Assembly (NCBI GenBank): GCA_963806935.1
Contig: CAWEAT010000011.1
Span: forward strand, 1-64,000
Direction: 5' to 3'
Length of the DNA: 64,000 nucleotides
Source of the DNA: Roseiarcus sp963806935
GTDB taxonomy: Bacteria > Pseudomonadota > Alphaproteobacteria > Rhizobiales > Beijerinckiaceae
Positions 27,088 to 35,364 of the stretch are shown in pieces (the first letter of the stretch is position 1; each line of letters opens with the position of its first letter). The translations under genes and the position numbers were made by a program. Below the pieces are notes generated by a model, which ran no database searches, had not been told where the DNA came from, and saw only the letters and a list, made by a program, of their open reading frames with translations.

Positions 27088-27805
27088 TCAGGGCCCAACC
27101 GGGATCAGCTTTCCGACAAACACCGGCGGCCCGGACGGCTGGCCGGTTGGCGAGCCGCCCGGCGGCTCGAGGGTGACGGCATAGGTCGCGTCTGCGACAA
27201 CGGCGCGATCATATTGCGCGAGATTGGCGCTTCGGGTCGCGCCATCGGCGGCGATGACGCCGAGCGACCGCGGCGCGCCGATCTTGGGGTCGATGAGCCA
27301 TAATTCGTATGCCTTGCCCGGCGGCGCGGTCGCCGCGACCGGGCGAACCGTGAACTCGCGGCTGTCGAGATTGACGGTGATCGCGAACGCCGGCGATGCG
27401 GCGTCCTTCTGCAGGATAGCGACGTATTGATGCGGGAGCGCCTCGCGCGTCGTCTCGCGGACCGCGAACCCGACCGCCAGAACCCCAGCAATGACCGAGG
27501 CGGCGATCGCCGCCGCGCGCCAGCGAATGAGGCTCCGCCTGAGCGCGTCGACGCCCGGATTCCCCGGCCGCCTCGGGCGTCGCGCCGCGAATGCGCGCTT
27601 CGATCGCGGGCAGAAGGTCGCGCGGCGGCTCGATGGGGTCCGCGGCTTCGGCGAGCGGGGCAAGCCGCGCTTCCCAGGCTCGGATCGCCTCATCGAGGTC
27701 GGGTTCTCGCCGCCGCCGGGCCGCGATGACCGCGCGCTCCGCCGGATCGAGGGTGCCGAGCGCATATTCCGCGGCGGCGAAATCGTCGTCGGGGCTCACG
27801 GTCAT
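27088..27805 (-). pseudogene. Anti-sigma-K factor (RskA-like), one frameshift
   Basis: ATG 27805 overlaps the sigma-factor stop (ATGA). The N-terminal part (MTVSPDDDFAAAEYALGTLD, EPDLDEAIRAWEARLAPLAE) is a typical RskA sigma-binding domain. After a shift near 27555 the reading continues RSLIRWRAAAIAASVIAGVL (one span) and a periplasmic domain with AYELWLIDPKIGAPRSLGVI and YAVTLEPPGGSPTGQPSGPP, ending KLIPVGP. The joined length of about 239 residues suits RskA. These proteins hold the ECF sigma factor at the membrane until regulated proteolysis frees it. One base lost from the CCGGG context explains the shift, so the gene is probably functional. Confidence 0.88.
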
Positions 27806-28386
27806 GAGGCCATGCAATCCCTGAGTTGGGCGAGACTGCGATGGAGCCACGTCTTGATCGTCGCCACCGGCCGCCCGAAGCGAAGGGCGAGCGCCTCTCG
27901 GCTCGAGCCGCGATAATAGGCCAGCAGCACGACTGCGCGTTTCTCCTCGTCCAGGGCCTGAAGGCAGTTAATGAGAGCCGTGAGCCCCTCCGACCGCTCC
28001 CTCGCGGCCAGCGGGTCGACGTCGGCGGCGGCCGGTTCGAAGCTGGCGGGCAAGTCCGCGAGCGAGCCTGGACGAACCCGGCGGACCTCGTCGAGCGCGC
28101 GATTGCGGGCGATGGTCGCCATCCAGGCGAGCGGCGAGCCCTTGGCGGGGTCGAACTCGCCGGCCTTTTCCCAGATGCGCACGTAGGCCTCCTGGAGCAC
28201 GTCCGCGGCCGCGTCGCCTCGAGTGAGGATACGCGCGACGACGCCGTAGAGTTTCGCGCTGGTCAATTTGTAGAGTGCGGCAAAGGCAGCCGGGTCACGC
28301 AGAGCGATGCGGCCCAGGAGATCGGCGAGACCGTCCGTGGCCGGAGCCGGCGATCCGCTACCCGGCGCCTCTCCCCGGATTGTCAT
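27802..28386 (-). CDS. ECF RNA polymerase sigma factor (SigK-like)
   Basis: The 194-residue protein has sigma region 2 (FAALYKLTSAKLYGVVARIL and VLQEAYVRIWEKAGEF, residues about 36-90, with the WMATIARNRALDEVRR segment) and region 4 (INCLQALDEEKRAVVLLAYY, RGSSREALALRFGRPVATIK, TWLHRSLAQLRDCM). The VATIKTWLHRSL helix is the -35 reader. Its stop overlaps the start of the RskA-type anti-sigma gene. The fasciclin gene lies 117 bases upstream on the same strand, so the three probably form one operon and the fasciclin protein may be a target. Confidence 0.93.
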   Translation of the reverse strand: MTIRGEAPGSGSPAPATDGLADLLGRIALRDPAAFAALYKLTSAKLYGVVARILTRGDAAADVLQEAYVRIWEKAGEFDPAKGSPLAWMATIARNRALDEVRRVRPGSLADLPASFEPAAADVDPLAARERSEGLTALINCLQALDEEKRAVVLLAYYRGSSREALALRFGRPVATIKTWLHRSLAQLRDCMAS

Positions 28387-28503
28387 TCGGGCATCCTAGC
28401 GCCGCACGCGACAGGCGCAACCGGCGCGCCTTTCGTGCGAGCGAAGAAAGGGCGGACGCTAATAGCGCCCGCCCGCTGCTTCCCAGTAAGCGTAGGAGGA
28501 CGC

Positions 28504-29085
28504 TCAGCTCGGGAGCAGGACCTTGTTGATCACCTGGATGACGCCGTTCGACTGCATCACATTCGGAATCGTGACTTCGGCCTTGTCGCCCTTGGCGTCG
28601 ATCACCCAAAGGTGGCCCCCGGAGCGCGCGAAGGTGAGTTCCTCGCCCTGGACCGTCTTCAGCATCGCCTTGCCGCCGCCGTCGCGGATCATGGCGTCGA
28701 TCTCGGCCTCGGTCAGACGGCCGGGCACAACGTGATAGGTGAGGATCGCGGTCAGCATGCCCTTGTTTTCGGGCTTAAGCAGCGTTTGGACCGTGCCGGC
28801 CGGCAGACGGGCGAATGCCTCGTTGGTCGGAGCGAACACCGTGAACGGTCCGGCCCCTTCAAGCGTGTCGACAAGGCCGGCGGCCTTCACCGCGGCGACG
28901 AGGGTGGTGTGATCTTTCGAGTTGACAGCGTTTTCGATGATGTTTTTGCTCGGATACATCGGCGCGCCGCCCACCATCTTGGTCATTTCGGCATAGGCTG
29001 GCGCAACGTAAGGCGCGGTGACTGGCGCGGCGAAGGCGACGCTCACGGCGACCGCCGCGGCGGCAAGCGAAATCCTGGCGTTCAT
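28504..29085 (-). CDS. Fasciclin (FAS1) domain exported protein
   Basis: The 193-residue product has a signal peptide (MNARISLAAAAVAVSVAFAA; cleavage probably before residue 35) and one FAS1 domain. The two FAS1 motifs are visible: H1 as GPFTVFAPTNEAFARLP (about 87-103) and YHVVPGRLTEAE, and H2 as GVIQVINKVLLP at the C-terminus. FAS1 proteins act as surface or periplasmic adhesion or ligand-binding modules. ATG 29085 has GGAGAT upstream. It is upstream of an ECF sigma/anti-sigma pair and divergent from a cytochrome b/molybdoenzyme operon. SigK-RskA control of FAS1 proteins is known in mycobacteria (MPT70/MPT83); here it is an inference. Confidence 0.93.
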   Translation of the reverse strand: MNARISLAAAAVAVSVAFAAPVTAPYVAPAYAEMTKMVGGAPMYPSKNIIENAVNSKDHTTLVAAVKAAGLVDTLEGAGPFTVFAPTNEAFARLPAGTVQTLLKPENKGMLTAILTYHVVPGRLTEAEIDAMIRDGGGKAMLKTVQGEELTFARSGGHLWVIDAKGDKAEVTIPNVMQSNGVIQVINKVLLPS

Positions 29086-29164
29086 GTTGATCTCCGAGGT
29101 TGGCTCCAGCCGATCGTCGCGTTCCCGCCGTCGATCAGCACGGGGATGGTTACGGAGCGCCCCC

Positions 29165-29186
29165 GGCCAAGTTTCGCGATTTGGCC
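29165..29186. promoter_or_regulatory. Inverted repeat in the divergent fasciclin/cytochrome b promoter region
   Basis: GGCCAA and TTGGCC are perfect 6-base arms separated by 10 bases (centre near 29175), followed by AAAAAATTCCC. The repeat lies between the divergent starts at 29085 and 29309 where a shared operator would be expected. No regulator can be named. Confidence 0.4.
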
Positions 29187-29308
29187 AAAAAATTCCCAAA
29201 TCCCCAAACAATAATGACGCCGCGACGCGAAACACTCGGTCGCGGCCGTACGAATGGAGTTGCAGCCCGGACCGGCGTATGGGTGCCTTGGACAATGGAG
29301 AGCCTCTG

Positions 29309-30154
29309 GTGACGTCTCTTTCTTCCGCCGTGCGCGCGAGCGAGGCGCCGACTGGCCGCGTCATTCTTCGGCATTCCGTGGTGGTGCGCGTCTGCCACTG
29401 GGTCAATGCGGTCTGCTTCGTCGTCCTTCTGATGAGCGGGCTGCAGATCTTCAATGCCGACCCCGCGCTGACCTGGGGTCCCGCAACCAGTTTCGAGCAT
29501 CCTTTCTTCTCGCTATCGGCGCGCGAGAACGACGACGGCGATCCGACCGGGGGCGTGACGACGATCTTCGGCCACCCGTTCAATACGACCGGTCTCCTTG
29601 GCGCCTCCCGAGGCGCCGACGGCGAACTGGAAGAGCACGGCTTTCCATCCTGGGCGACTTTGCCGGCGTATCAGGACCTTGCGATGGGGCGGCGCTGGCA
29701 TTTCTTCTTCGCCTGGATTCTGGTGCTCAACGGGCTCGTTTATTTCGCCTATCTGATCGGGCGCCGCCATATTCGCGACCTCTGGCCGAGCCTCGCCGAC
29801 ATCCGGGCGATTCCTCGCGCAATCGTCGATCACGCGCGGCTCAAATTCCCCGAGGGGGACGAAGCGCTGCGCTACAACGTGCTGCAGAAGCTCGCCTATC
29901 TCAGCGTCGTGGTCGCCTTTCCGATCCTCATTCTCGCCGGCCTCACGATGTCGCCCGCGATGGATGCGGCTTTCCCCTGGCTATTGACCCTCTTCGGCGG
30001 GCGGCAGGCGGCGCGCGCCGCGCACTTCCTGCTCGCGACCTATCTCGTTCTGTTCGTCATCGTGCATCTCGTGATGGTCGTGCTCTCGGGCCCGATCAAC
30101 AATATGCGCTCGATGATCACGGGGCGCTATCGCATCAAGGAGGCCCAGCGATGA
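29309..30154 (+). CDS. Cytochrome b561-type membrane subunit for the downstream molybdoenzyme
   Basis: The 281-residue protein has four to five spans with histidines suited to bind two b hemes: VVRVCHWVNAVCFVVLLMSG, RWHFFFAWILVLNGLVYFAY, LAYLSVVVAFPILILAGLTM and RAAHFLLATYLVLFVIVHLV. It belongs to the cytochrome b/b6-like (Ni/Fe-hydrogenase b-type) group that passes electrons between quinones and periplasmic enzymes. GTG 29309 has GGAGAG 7 bases upstream; an ATG at 29279 is in frame. Its stop overlaps the start of the molybdopterin oxidoreductase gene (ATGA), so the two are translationally coupled and likely form one complex. Confidence 0.9.
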   Translation: MTSLSSAVRASEAPTGRVILRHSVVVRVCHWVNAVCFVVLLMSGLQIFNADPALTWGPATSFEHPFFSLSARENDDGDPTGGVTTIFGHPFNTTGLLGASRGADGELEEHGFPSWATLPAYQDLAMGRRWHFFFAWILVLNGLVYFAYLIGRRHIRDLWPSLADIRAIPRAIVDHARLKFPEGDEALRYNVLQKLAYLSVVVAFPILILAGLTMSPAMDAAFPWLLTLFGGRQAARAAHFLLATYLVLFVIVHLVMVVLSGPINNMRSMITGRYRIKEAQR

Positions 30155-30951
30155 CTGGCGACGGTCTGATACGGCCGCCCGGACTGCGCGTCAGCCGGCG
30201 CAAGCTCCTCCTCGGCCTTGGCGCCGGCGCCTTGGCCGCGCCGCTCTCGGGCTGCGACGCCGGCTCGCCAGCGGCGTTGTCGATCCTGGAAAAGGCCGAG
30301 CGGCTGACCACGGCCGTCCAGCGCGCCCTGCTCGCGCCTCGCACCGCGCTGGCGCCGGAGTTCTCGCAATCCGCGATCACCTCTACTTTCAAGCCGAACG
30401 GTTCGACTGACCCCGCCGATCCCGCCTATGTCGCCCTACGACAGGGCGGCTTTGCCGACTGGAAGCTCGAGGTCGGAGGCCTCGTCGAGCGGCCGGCGAC
30501 GTACACGCTCGCAGACTTGCGCAGCCTTCCATCGCGGTCGCAGATCACCCGACATGACTGCGTCGAGGGCTGGAGCTGCATCGGGCAATGGAAGGGGGTC
30601 CAATTGTCCACCCTCATCGCTGCGGCGGGCCTCAAACCGCAGGCGCGCTATATCGCCTTCTTCTGCGCCGACACGCTCGAGGAGACGACCGACAACACGG
30701 GCCGCTATTACGAGACGATCGACCTCATCGACGCGTTTCATCCCCAGACCATCCTGGCCTATGAGATGAATTTCGCGCCGCTCAAAGTCGAGCATGGCGC
30801 GCCGCTGAGGCTTAGGGTCGAACGCCAGCTCGGCTATAAAATGGCCAAATACGTCATGCGTATCGAGGCGATCGACGACTTCTCGCGCCTATCGCGCGGG
30901 CGCGGCGGTTACTGGGAGGACCGCGGCTACGAATGGTACGCCGGGATCTGA
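30151..30951 (+). CDS. Molybdopterin-dependent oxidoreductase (sulfite-oxidase/YedY superfamily)
   Basis: The 266-residue protein carries a twin-arginine signal (RVSRRKLLLGLGAGALAAPL, residues about 11-30) with a lipobox-like SGC, then a molybdopterin-binding domain with RHDCVEGWSCIGQWKGV in which the cysteine is the expected Mo ligand. Later YIAFFCADTLEETTDNTG and ILAYEMNFAPL, and GAPLRLRVERQLGYKMAKYV are family motifs. The enzyme is probably periplasmic and receives or donates electrons through the overlapping cytochrome b subunit. Substrate is unknown. Moco biosynthesis genes moaC and moeA are 7 kb away. Confidence 0.92.
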   Translation: MTGDGLIRPPGLRVSRRKLLLGLGAGALAAPLSGCDAGSPAALSILEKAERLTTAVQRALLAPRTALAPEFSQSAITSTFKPNGSTDPADPAYVALRQGGFADWKLEVGGLVERPATYTLADLRSLPSRSQITRHDCVEGWSCIGQWKGVQLSTLIAAAGLKPQARYIAFFCADTLEETTDNTGRYYETIDLIDAFHPQTILAYEMNFAPLKVEHGAPLRLRVERQLGYKMAKYVMRIEAIDDFSRLSRGRGGYWEDRGYEWYAGI

Positions 30952-30992
30952 GGCCGCCGGACGAGCGGCGCGCGGCGCATGGGGCTGCGCCT

Positions 30993-31496
30993 TCACCGTT
31001 GCGCGCTTAGCGATTGGGCCATTTGAAGATGCTTCTCAAGGGTCGGGAGGGTCTGCGCCGCCAATTGCTCGACCGGCCCATGCCCGCTCTCAGCCTCTTT
31101 CTTGAATTCCGCGATATCCTTTTGGTGGTCCTCGACCATGACCCTGACGAACTCGCGATCAAAGTCCCGCCCGTTCAACTGCTGTAATTTTGTCATTGCG
31201 CTTTGGGCCTCCGGCGATATTTCGCTTGGCGGCGAGACGCCGATCGTCGTGGCGACAGCCGAGGCGTCGGCCTTGGCCTTCGAATGGTCGTCGATCAGGG
31301 TCTGGCCAAAAGCTTTGACCGGATCGCTCGCGCTCTTGCTGATCGCGAGACGACCCAGGGCAATCTCGGAATTGTCGCCCTTGATGGCGTCGCTGACAAA
31401 CTCCTTTTCCGTCTTGGCGGACGCAAGGCTGGAAGCGCCCACGATGAGCGCGAGAGAGAGGGAAGCGAACCCAATGCGAGCATTTCGGATGGACAT
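30993..31496 (-). CDS. DUF4142 exported ferritin-like helical protein
   Basis: The 167-residue product has a signal peptide (MSIRNARIGFASLSLALIVG, cleavage near ASAK) and a four-helix DUF4142 domain: EFVSDAIKGDNSEIALGRLA, DPVKAFGQTLIDDHSKAKAD, DREFVRVMVEDHQKDIAEFK and LAAQTLPTLEKHLQMAQSL. The conserved histidine/aspartate pattern DDHSKA and EDHQKD suggests metal or small-ligand binding. ATG 31496 follows GGAGAT. The family is common in periplasms of stress-exposed Rhizobiales; a precise role is not established. It is convergent with the molybdoenzyme gene. Confidence 0.9.
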   Translation of the reverse strand: MSIRNARIGFASLSLALIVGASSLASAKTEKEFVSDAIKGDNSEIALGRLAISKSASDPVKAFGQTLIDDHSKAKADASAVATTIGVSPPSEISPEAQSAMTKLQQLNGRDFDREFVRVMVEDHQKDIAEFKKEAESGHGPVEQLAAQTLPTLEKHLQMAQSLSAQR

Positions 31497-31648
31497 TTCG
31501 AATCTCCAAGGCTTGGTTGCGGCAAGAACGCCGATGCCACCCGTTCGTTCCCTCTGACAGAACACGGTCGCTGCCTGGCGTTGAAGACCCATGTCGCGCG
31601 TGCAAGCGGTTCTCGGAAGGTTTCGACTTCGTAGCTGGAGCTCATCCC

Positions 31649-31682
31649 ATGACCCCGGTCTTGCCATGACGCCGGTCCTGAC
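31649..31682 (+). repeat. 17-base near-duplication at the DUF3237 gene start
   Basis: ATGACCCCGGTCTTGCC at 31649 is followed directly by ATGACGCCGGTCCTGAC at 31666, 14 of 17 bases alike. The first copy encodes MTPVLP and then stops at a TGA that overlaps the real start ATG at 31666. GGAG at 31637 is nearer to the first ATG. Confidence 0.6.
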
Positions 31683-32121
31683 CCACGTTGCCGACTTTTC
31701 CGTCGAAGTCGGCGCCCCCATCGCCGTCGGGGAAACCGCGCAAGGCCTGCGGCGAGTCGTGCCGATCATCGGCGGCGTTATCCAGGGCACGAGGCTCAAC
31801 GGGACGATCCTGAACGCCGGCGCCGATTATCAGATCATCGGCCCGGACGGCTTCACCCGGCTCGAAGCCCGCTACGTCGCCCGGCTCGACGACGGAAGCA
31901 TGCTCTACATCGAAAACACCGGGGTCCGCTTCGGCCCTCCGGAGGTCATGGCGCGGATCACCCGCGGCGAACCCGTCGATCCGGCCGAGGTTTATTTCCG
32001 GAGCGCGCCGCGTTTCGAGACCGCCGCGCCGGGCCATCGATGGCTCACGAAGCCGCTCTTCATTGCAACCGGCAGCCGGTTTCCGGATCGCGTCGCCCTT
32101 TCGGTGTTCGAGGTCGGCTAA
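31666..32121 (+). CDS. DUF3237 family protein
   Basis: The 151-residue protein starts MTPVLTHVADFSVEVGAPIA and contains GETAQGLRRVVPIIGGVIQG, GADYQIIGPDGFTRLEARYV, LYIENTGVRFGPPEVMARIT, VDPAEVYFRSAPRFETAAPG and RWLTKPLFIATGSRFPDRVA. This is a complete DUF3237 beta-barrel-like domain of unknown function, frequent in Proteobacteria. It converges with the C-terminal piece of the interrupted YihY gene. The start is discussed with the adjoining duplication. Confidence 0.9.
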   Translation: MTPVLTHVADFSVEVGAPIAVGETAQGLRRVVPIIGGVIQGTRLNGTILNAGADYQIIGPDGFTRLEARYVARLDDGSMLYIENTGVRFGPPEVMARITRGEPVDPAEVYFRSAPRFETAAPGHRWLTKPLFIATGSRFPDRVALSVFEVG

Positions 32122-32127
32122 CGCTCC

Positions 32128-32750
32128 CTGCGCCGCCCCGATGGTGTCGGCCATTACGGCGCCACGCCGTCCAAGCGGCTTTTCGCCTCCGACGGTTGAA
32201 TCCTTCGCGGTTTGATGTTCGATCTCGGCGTTCAGCTCGCCGCCCAGCAGGATCACAATTGCGGAGATCCACATCCACATCATCATGCCGACGGCGGCGC
32301 CGAGCGAGCCGTAGGTCGCGTTGTATGCGCCAAAATTGGCGATGTACCACGAAAACAGAACCGAGCTGATCAGCCATCCGAGGGCCGCAGCGGCGCTCCC
32401 GACCGAAAGCCATTGCCAGCGTGCTTCGCGCCGGCTCGGCCCATAGCGATAGATCGCCGCCAGGGCGACCGTCGCAAAGACCAACAACAGCGGCCAGCGC
32501 AGAACAACGATCGCAAGGCTCAGGAAGGGCGCAAGTCCAAGGGCCGAAAAGACGATCGGAGCGACGACGATGACGGCGAGCGCGACCATCATCGACAGGA
32601 GAGCGACGAACGTGAAAAGAAGAGACACGAGGTTGAGCTTCAGAAAGCTGCGTTTTTCCTTCTCGTCATAGACGACGTTGAGGGCGTCGATGATTGCTTT
32701 CATTCCGGCGTTGGCGCTCCATAGGGCCACGGCTAGCCCGCTTATGAATC
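32128..32750 (-). pseudogene. YihY/BrkB-family membrane protein, C-terminal part (downstream of IS insertion)
   Basis: The frame reads FISGLAVALWSANAGMKAII, DALNVVYDEKEKRSFLKL, then spans such as LLFTFVALLSMMVALAVIVV and AAAALGWLISSVLFSWYIAN, and the late motif GMMMWMWISAIVILLGGELN. This is the second half of a YihY/BrkB protein. Its first half is found at 33813-34448, beyond an IS5-like element. Near 32128 the family C-terminus (GGEKPLGRRGAVMADT) is reached; the frame then stays open antisense to the DUF3237 gene, so a small indel may hide the true stop. Confidence 0.8.
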
Positions 32751-33812
32751 GAAGGAGCGCTTCGCATAATGATCGAGGTTTGTGGCTGTGCGGTTTTTTG
32801 AGCTACAAGGGAGAGGTGTGTTGTGTGGTTTGGTTTAGGGTTTTTGGTTTGTTAAATTTTGCGGGCTAGGGCGGTGAGAAGCCTGCGCTTTGTTTGCATG
32901 CGAGATGAGGTGGAGTTGTTGCGATAAGGAGATAGCGAACTTGCATATACAGTTTTATCGTGCGTCGACGCTCGACGCGACGCGATGCGCGACGCGTTTG
33001 TTGAACAGACCTGCAGTTGAACGGCTTGTTGCGCTTGGCTTATAGGCGATCCTGTCTCAATCCGAGTTGCGAGCTTGTCGCGCAGCGCCTGGCTGTCGTA
33101 GGCTTGTCGGCTAGTAGGCCGCCTCGTCGCCTGGATCATGGCTTCGCCCGCTGACTGTCGTGCAGATCGGCGCTCGTCATCTCCGCTTGGCGCACAGGCC
33201 ACTCTCCTCGTCCACCGCCAGATGCGCCTTGTAGCCAAAGGAGGTCTCGTTGTTCTTCACCGTGAAGCTCGCGTCGGGATCGCGCTCGCTGACCACGCCT
33301 TCCTCGAAAGACGGCGGCTTCACCGCCGCCGCGATGATCGTGGCGTCAACCAGCGTGCCGCGTTTGACGATCAGACCTCGCGCGTCGAGCTGACGGTTGA
33401 CCTCGGCCGAAGCTTCTCCGACAGGCCGAGCTTCTCGATCCGCTGGCGGAAGCGCCAGATCGAGGAATGGTCGGGCGTCTCCTGATCGAGCGGAATGCCG
33501 CAGAAGCGCCGAAACGACAGCCGATCGCGCACGGCTCCTCCGCGCCAGGTCCGAGAGCCCGTACCATTGCTGGAGAAGCACATCTTCAACATGGTCAGCG
33601 GCGGGTAGGCTGGCCGTCGAAGAAGAATGCAATCGACATCAAGACGCCAAACGCTGCCCACTCGAATGTCTTGGCGATATCTTCAGAACCCGCCCACACG
33701 AAATAGGCATTGATGAAGGTGTCGGCGAGCGATGGTTGGCTGAAGTTACGGCGCGATATCGGCGAACTCACGTTTGGAGAAGCTAAGAGAATAGGGTAGA
33801 GGTTGAAAGGGT
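32751..33812 (-). mobile_element. Decayed IS5-family insertion element inside a YihY/BrkB gene
   Basis: About 1.06 kb separates the two halves of the YihY gene. It encodes, on the minus strand, a disrupted IS5-type transposase (see next entry). The right boundary is near 33812, where GLSFG of the host protein runs into GGGACCCTTTCAACCTC. The left boundary is near 32751, where host coding resumes. I do not find a matching terminal inverted repeat at the left side, so that end is probably eroded, and the exact target duplication is uncertain. The left 100 bases are G+T-rich and unlike the flanks. Confidence 0.75.
32851..33790 (-). pseudogene. IS5-family transposase, multiply frameshifted
   Basis: Fragments in changing frames follow the order of an IS5-group transposase: QPSLADTFIN, RRPAYPPLTMLKM, LLQQWYGLSD, AVRDRLSFRRFCGIPLDQE, TPDHSSIWRFRQRIEKLGLS, VNRQLDARGLIVKRGTLVDA with the catalytic aspartate in VDATIIAAAVK, DPDASFTVKNNETSFGYKAH, LAVDEESGL, then AYDSQALRDKLA and remnants of the basic C-terminus. 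At least four frame changes are needed, more than in neighbouring genes, so the enzyme is probably dead. The domain order is complete, so this is decay and not truncation. Confidence 0.82.
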
Positions 33813-34448
33813 CCCGAAGCTGAGCCCCGCATCGCTATTCGCGGCGATATTGGTGATTTGCTCGTGGAGTATGTCGACCGCCCCGGCGGGAAAAATGCCT
33901 GCGGCGAGAGAAAGATGCGAGTCAATCGTCGATGCGTCGGCGACGAGGCCATAGAGGGAGACAAACGCCGCGATCGCGGGAAAGATCGCCAATATCGTGT
34001 AAAACACGACCCCGGCCGCGACCGCGAGCAGTCGATTGTCATTGACGCTGGCATAGACCCGCCAAAAGATGTCTTTCCAGCCTCTCCAAGGAATGCGCCA
34101 GGGAGCCGTTGCGCGCCGCCCTCTTCCCGGCTCCCCCGCCCGGCGCAGCTGCGCCGAAACCGGCTCATCGTTCTCGAAATGCTCCCTCGGCCTTTTGTCA
34201 GCTTCGGCAGGCGCGGCCTGACGCGGGACGCGCGCGATCTCGCTCGGGGGATATATTTTACGGGGAGGCCCAGGGGTTGCCCTATCGGGCCCGGCAGCGG
34301 ACTCCAGGTCGTTCTCTCTGCGGCGTCCGGCCGCAATTGTGATAAGAGCGCCGTAGAGCAAGAGCGGCCATAGGCTCCTACGCTCCGCCATGAACTTTTC
34401 CCCGCTGGTCCGAAGCGCGCCACACCCAGCATCGAACGCCTGGACCAT
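33813..34448 (-). pseudogene. YihY/BrkB-family membrane protein, N-terminal part (upstream of IS insertion)
   Basis: The frame from 34448 (alternative ATG 34391) contains a hydrophilic N-terminus, then GWKDIFWRVYASVNDNRLLA, VAAGVVFYTILAIFPAIAAF, VSLYGLVADASTID, HLSLAAGIFPAGAVDILHEQ and ITNIAANSDAGLSFG. These are the ordered N-terminal motifs of YihY/BrkB. At 33813 the family sequence stops and IS DNA begins; the C-terminal half resumes at 32750. The split makes a functional protein unlikely. The family has been called a virulence factor or ribonuclease BN by misassignment; its role is not settled. Confidence 0.82.
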
Positions 34449-34489
34449 CCCACGGTTCCGCGATTCGGATCACGAATTTTGATATTTTC

Positions 34490-35227
34490 TCAGAGCTCCT
34501 CGGTCTTCGCCGCCGCCGACAGGAACGCGGCCCGTGAGTCCGGCAGAGCTGCGCCGGTCGCCGCGAACAGGTCGCGGGCGAGAAAAAAGCCGGTCAGGCG
34601 GAACCCATCGGCGATTTCGCCCGGGCTCGGCTGCGCCTCGAGACGCACGCCTTCGCGCAGGAACGCGGGCAGCGGCAGCAGCCGGTCGCGCCAGGGCGCC
34701 CCGGCTTCGGCGCTCACCGCCCGCCCGGACCTGGGCGAGACATAGGCCAGGCCCTCGGTCGCGCCAGTCGCCGCGCAGCGACTCAGGTCCAGCCGAAACC
34801 CGCATTCGGCCAGGATCTGCGCTTCGAACCGCGCCACGAGCGCCGGGGCGAGCGCGTGGTCGTCGAGAGCGTCGGCGATGAGGCTCAGTGTTTCGTAGAC
34901 CCCCTCGTGAGGATCGCGCTCGGGCAGAACCCGGACCAATTGCCCGAGATAATTCAGCCCGGCGAGCGCGAGCGCGCTGGTCATCAGCCGCCCGGCCCTC
35001 AACGACAAGGGTTCGACGGCGTATGAGCCCAGATGCTCGTCGAGCCGCGCTCGCCAGACGAGGCCGATGGTGTTGCCGGGCTGCAAAGTCGCGCCGAACC
35101 GAGGCGACCGCCCGCCGCGAACGAGCCCGAGATGACGGCCATGCCCCTGGGTCATCGCCTCGACGATCGCCGATTGCTCGCCGTGCCTGCGGACGCCGAT
35201 AATGAGCCCTTCGTCGCGCCACTCCAT
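34490..35227 (-). CDS. recO: DNA repair protein RecO
   Basis: RecO anneals DNA and helps load RecA with RecR and RecF. The 245-residue protein has the N-terminal OB-fold (MEWRDEGLIIGVRRHGEQSA, FGATLQPGNTIGLVWRARLD, residues 1-80) and a C-terminal helical region (YLGQLVRVLPERDPHEGVYE, FEAQILAECGFRLDLSRCAA). It lacks the four-cysteine zinc site of some RecO proteins; one LSRCAATG cysteine remains, which is common in Alphaproteobacteria. ATG 35227 starts with MEWRDEG, a conserved alphaproteobacterial beginning. It is near recJ, though not in an operon with it. Confidence 0.94.
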   Translation of the reverse strand: MEWRDEGLIIGVRRHGEQSAIVEAMTQGHGRHLGLVRGGRSPRFGATLQPGNTIGLVWRARLDEHLGSYAVEPLSLRAGRLMTSALALAGLNYLGQLVRVLPERDPHEGVYETLSLIADALDDHALAPALVARFEAQILAECGFRLDLSRCAATGATEGLAYVSPRSGRAVSAEAGAPWRDRLLPLPAFLREGVRLEAQPSPGEIADGFRLTGFFLARDLFAATGAALPDSRAAFLSAAAKTEEL

Positions 35228-35364
35228 GCCCAAGCGCCTCTTTACGCGGGGCGAAGGGTCGGAGCCGCAAGGCCCGGATGCGGGTTGGTCGACGTCACGG
35301 CCGCAGCCTTTCCGACTGCGAGGGGGAAATGCAAGACAAATCCGGACGAGCGTCCGCGCGTCGC

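Noticed and set aside
31642..32127. Continuation of the YihY C-terminal frame antisense to DUF3237
   Set aside because: DUF3237 on the plus strand is a clear family; the YihY family ends near 32128, so the extra 160 residues are read-through in a shadow frame.
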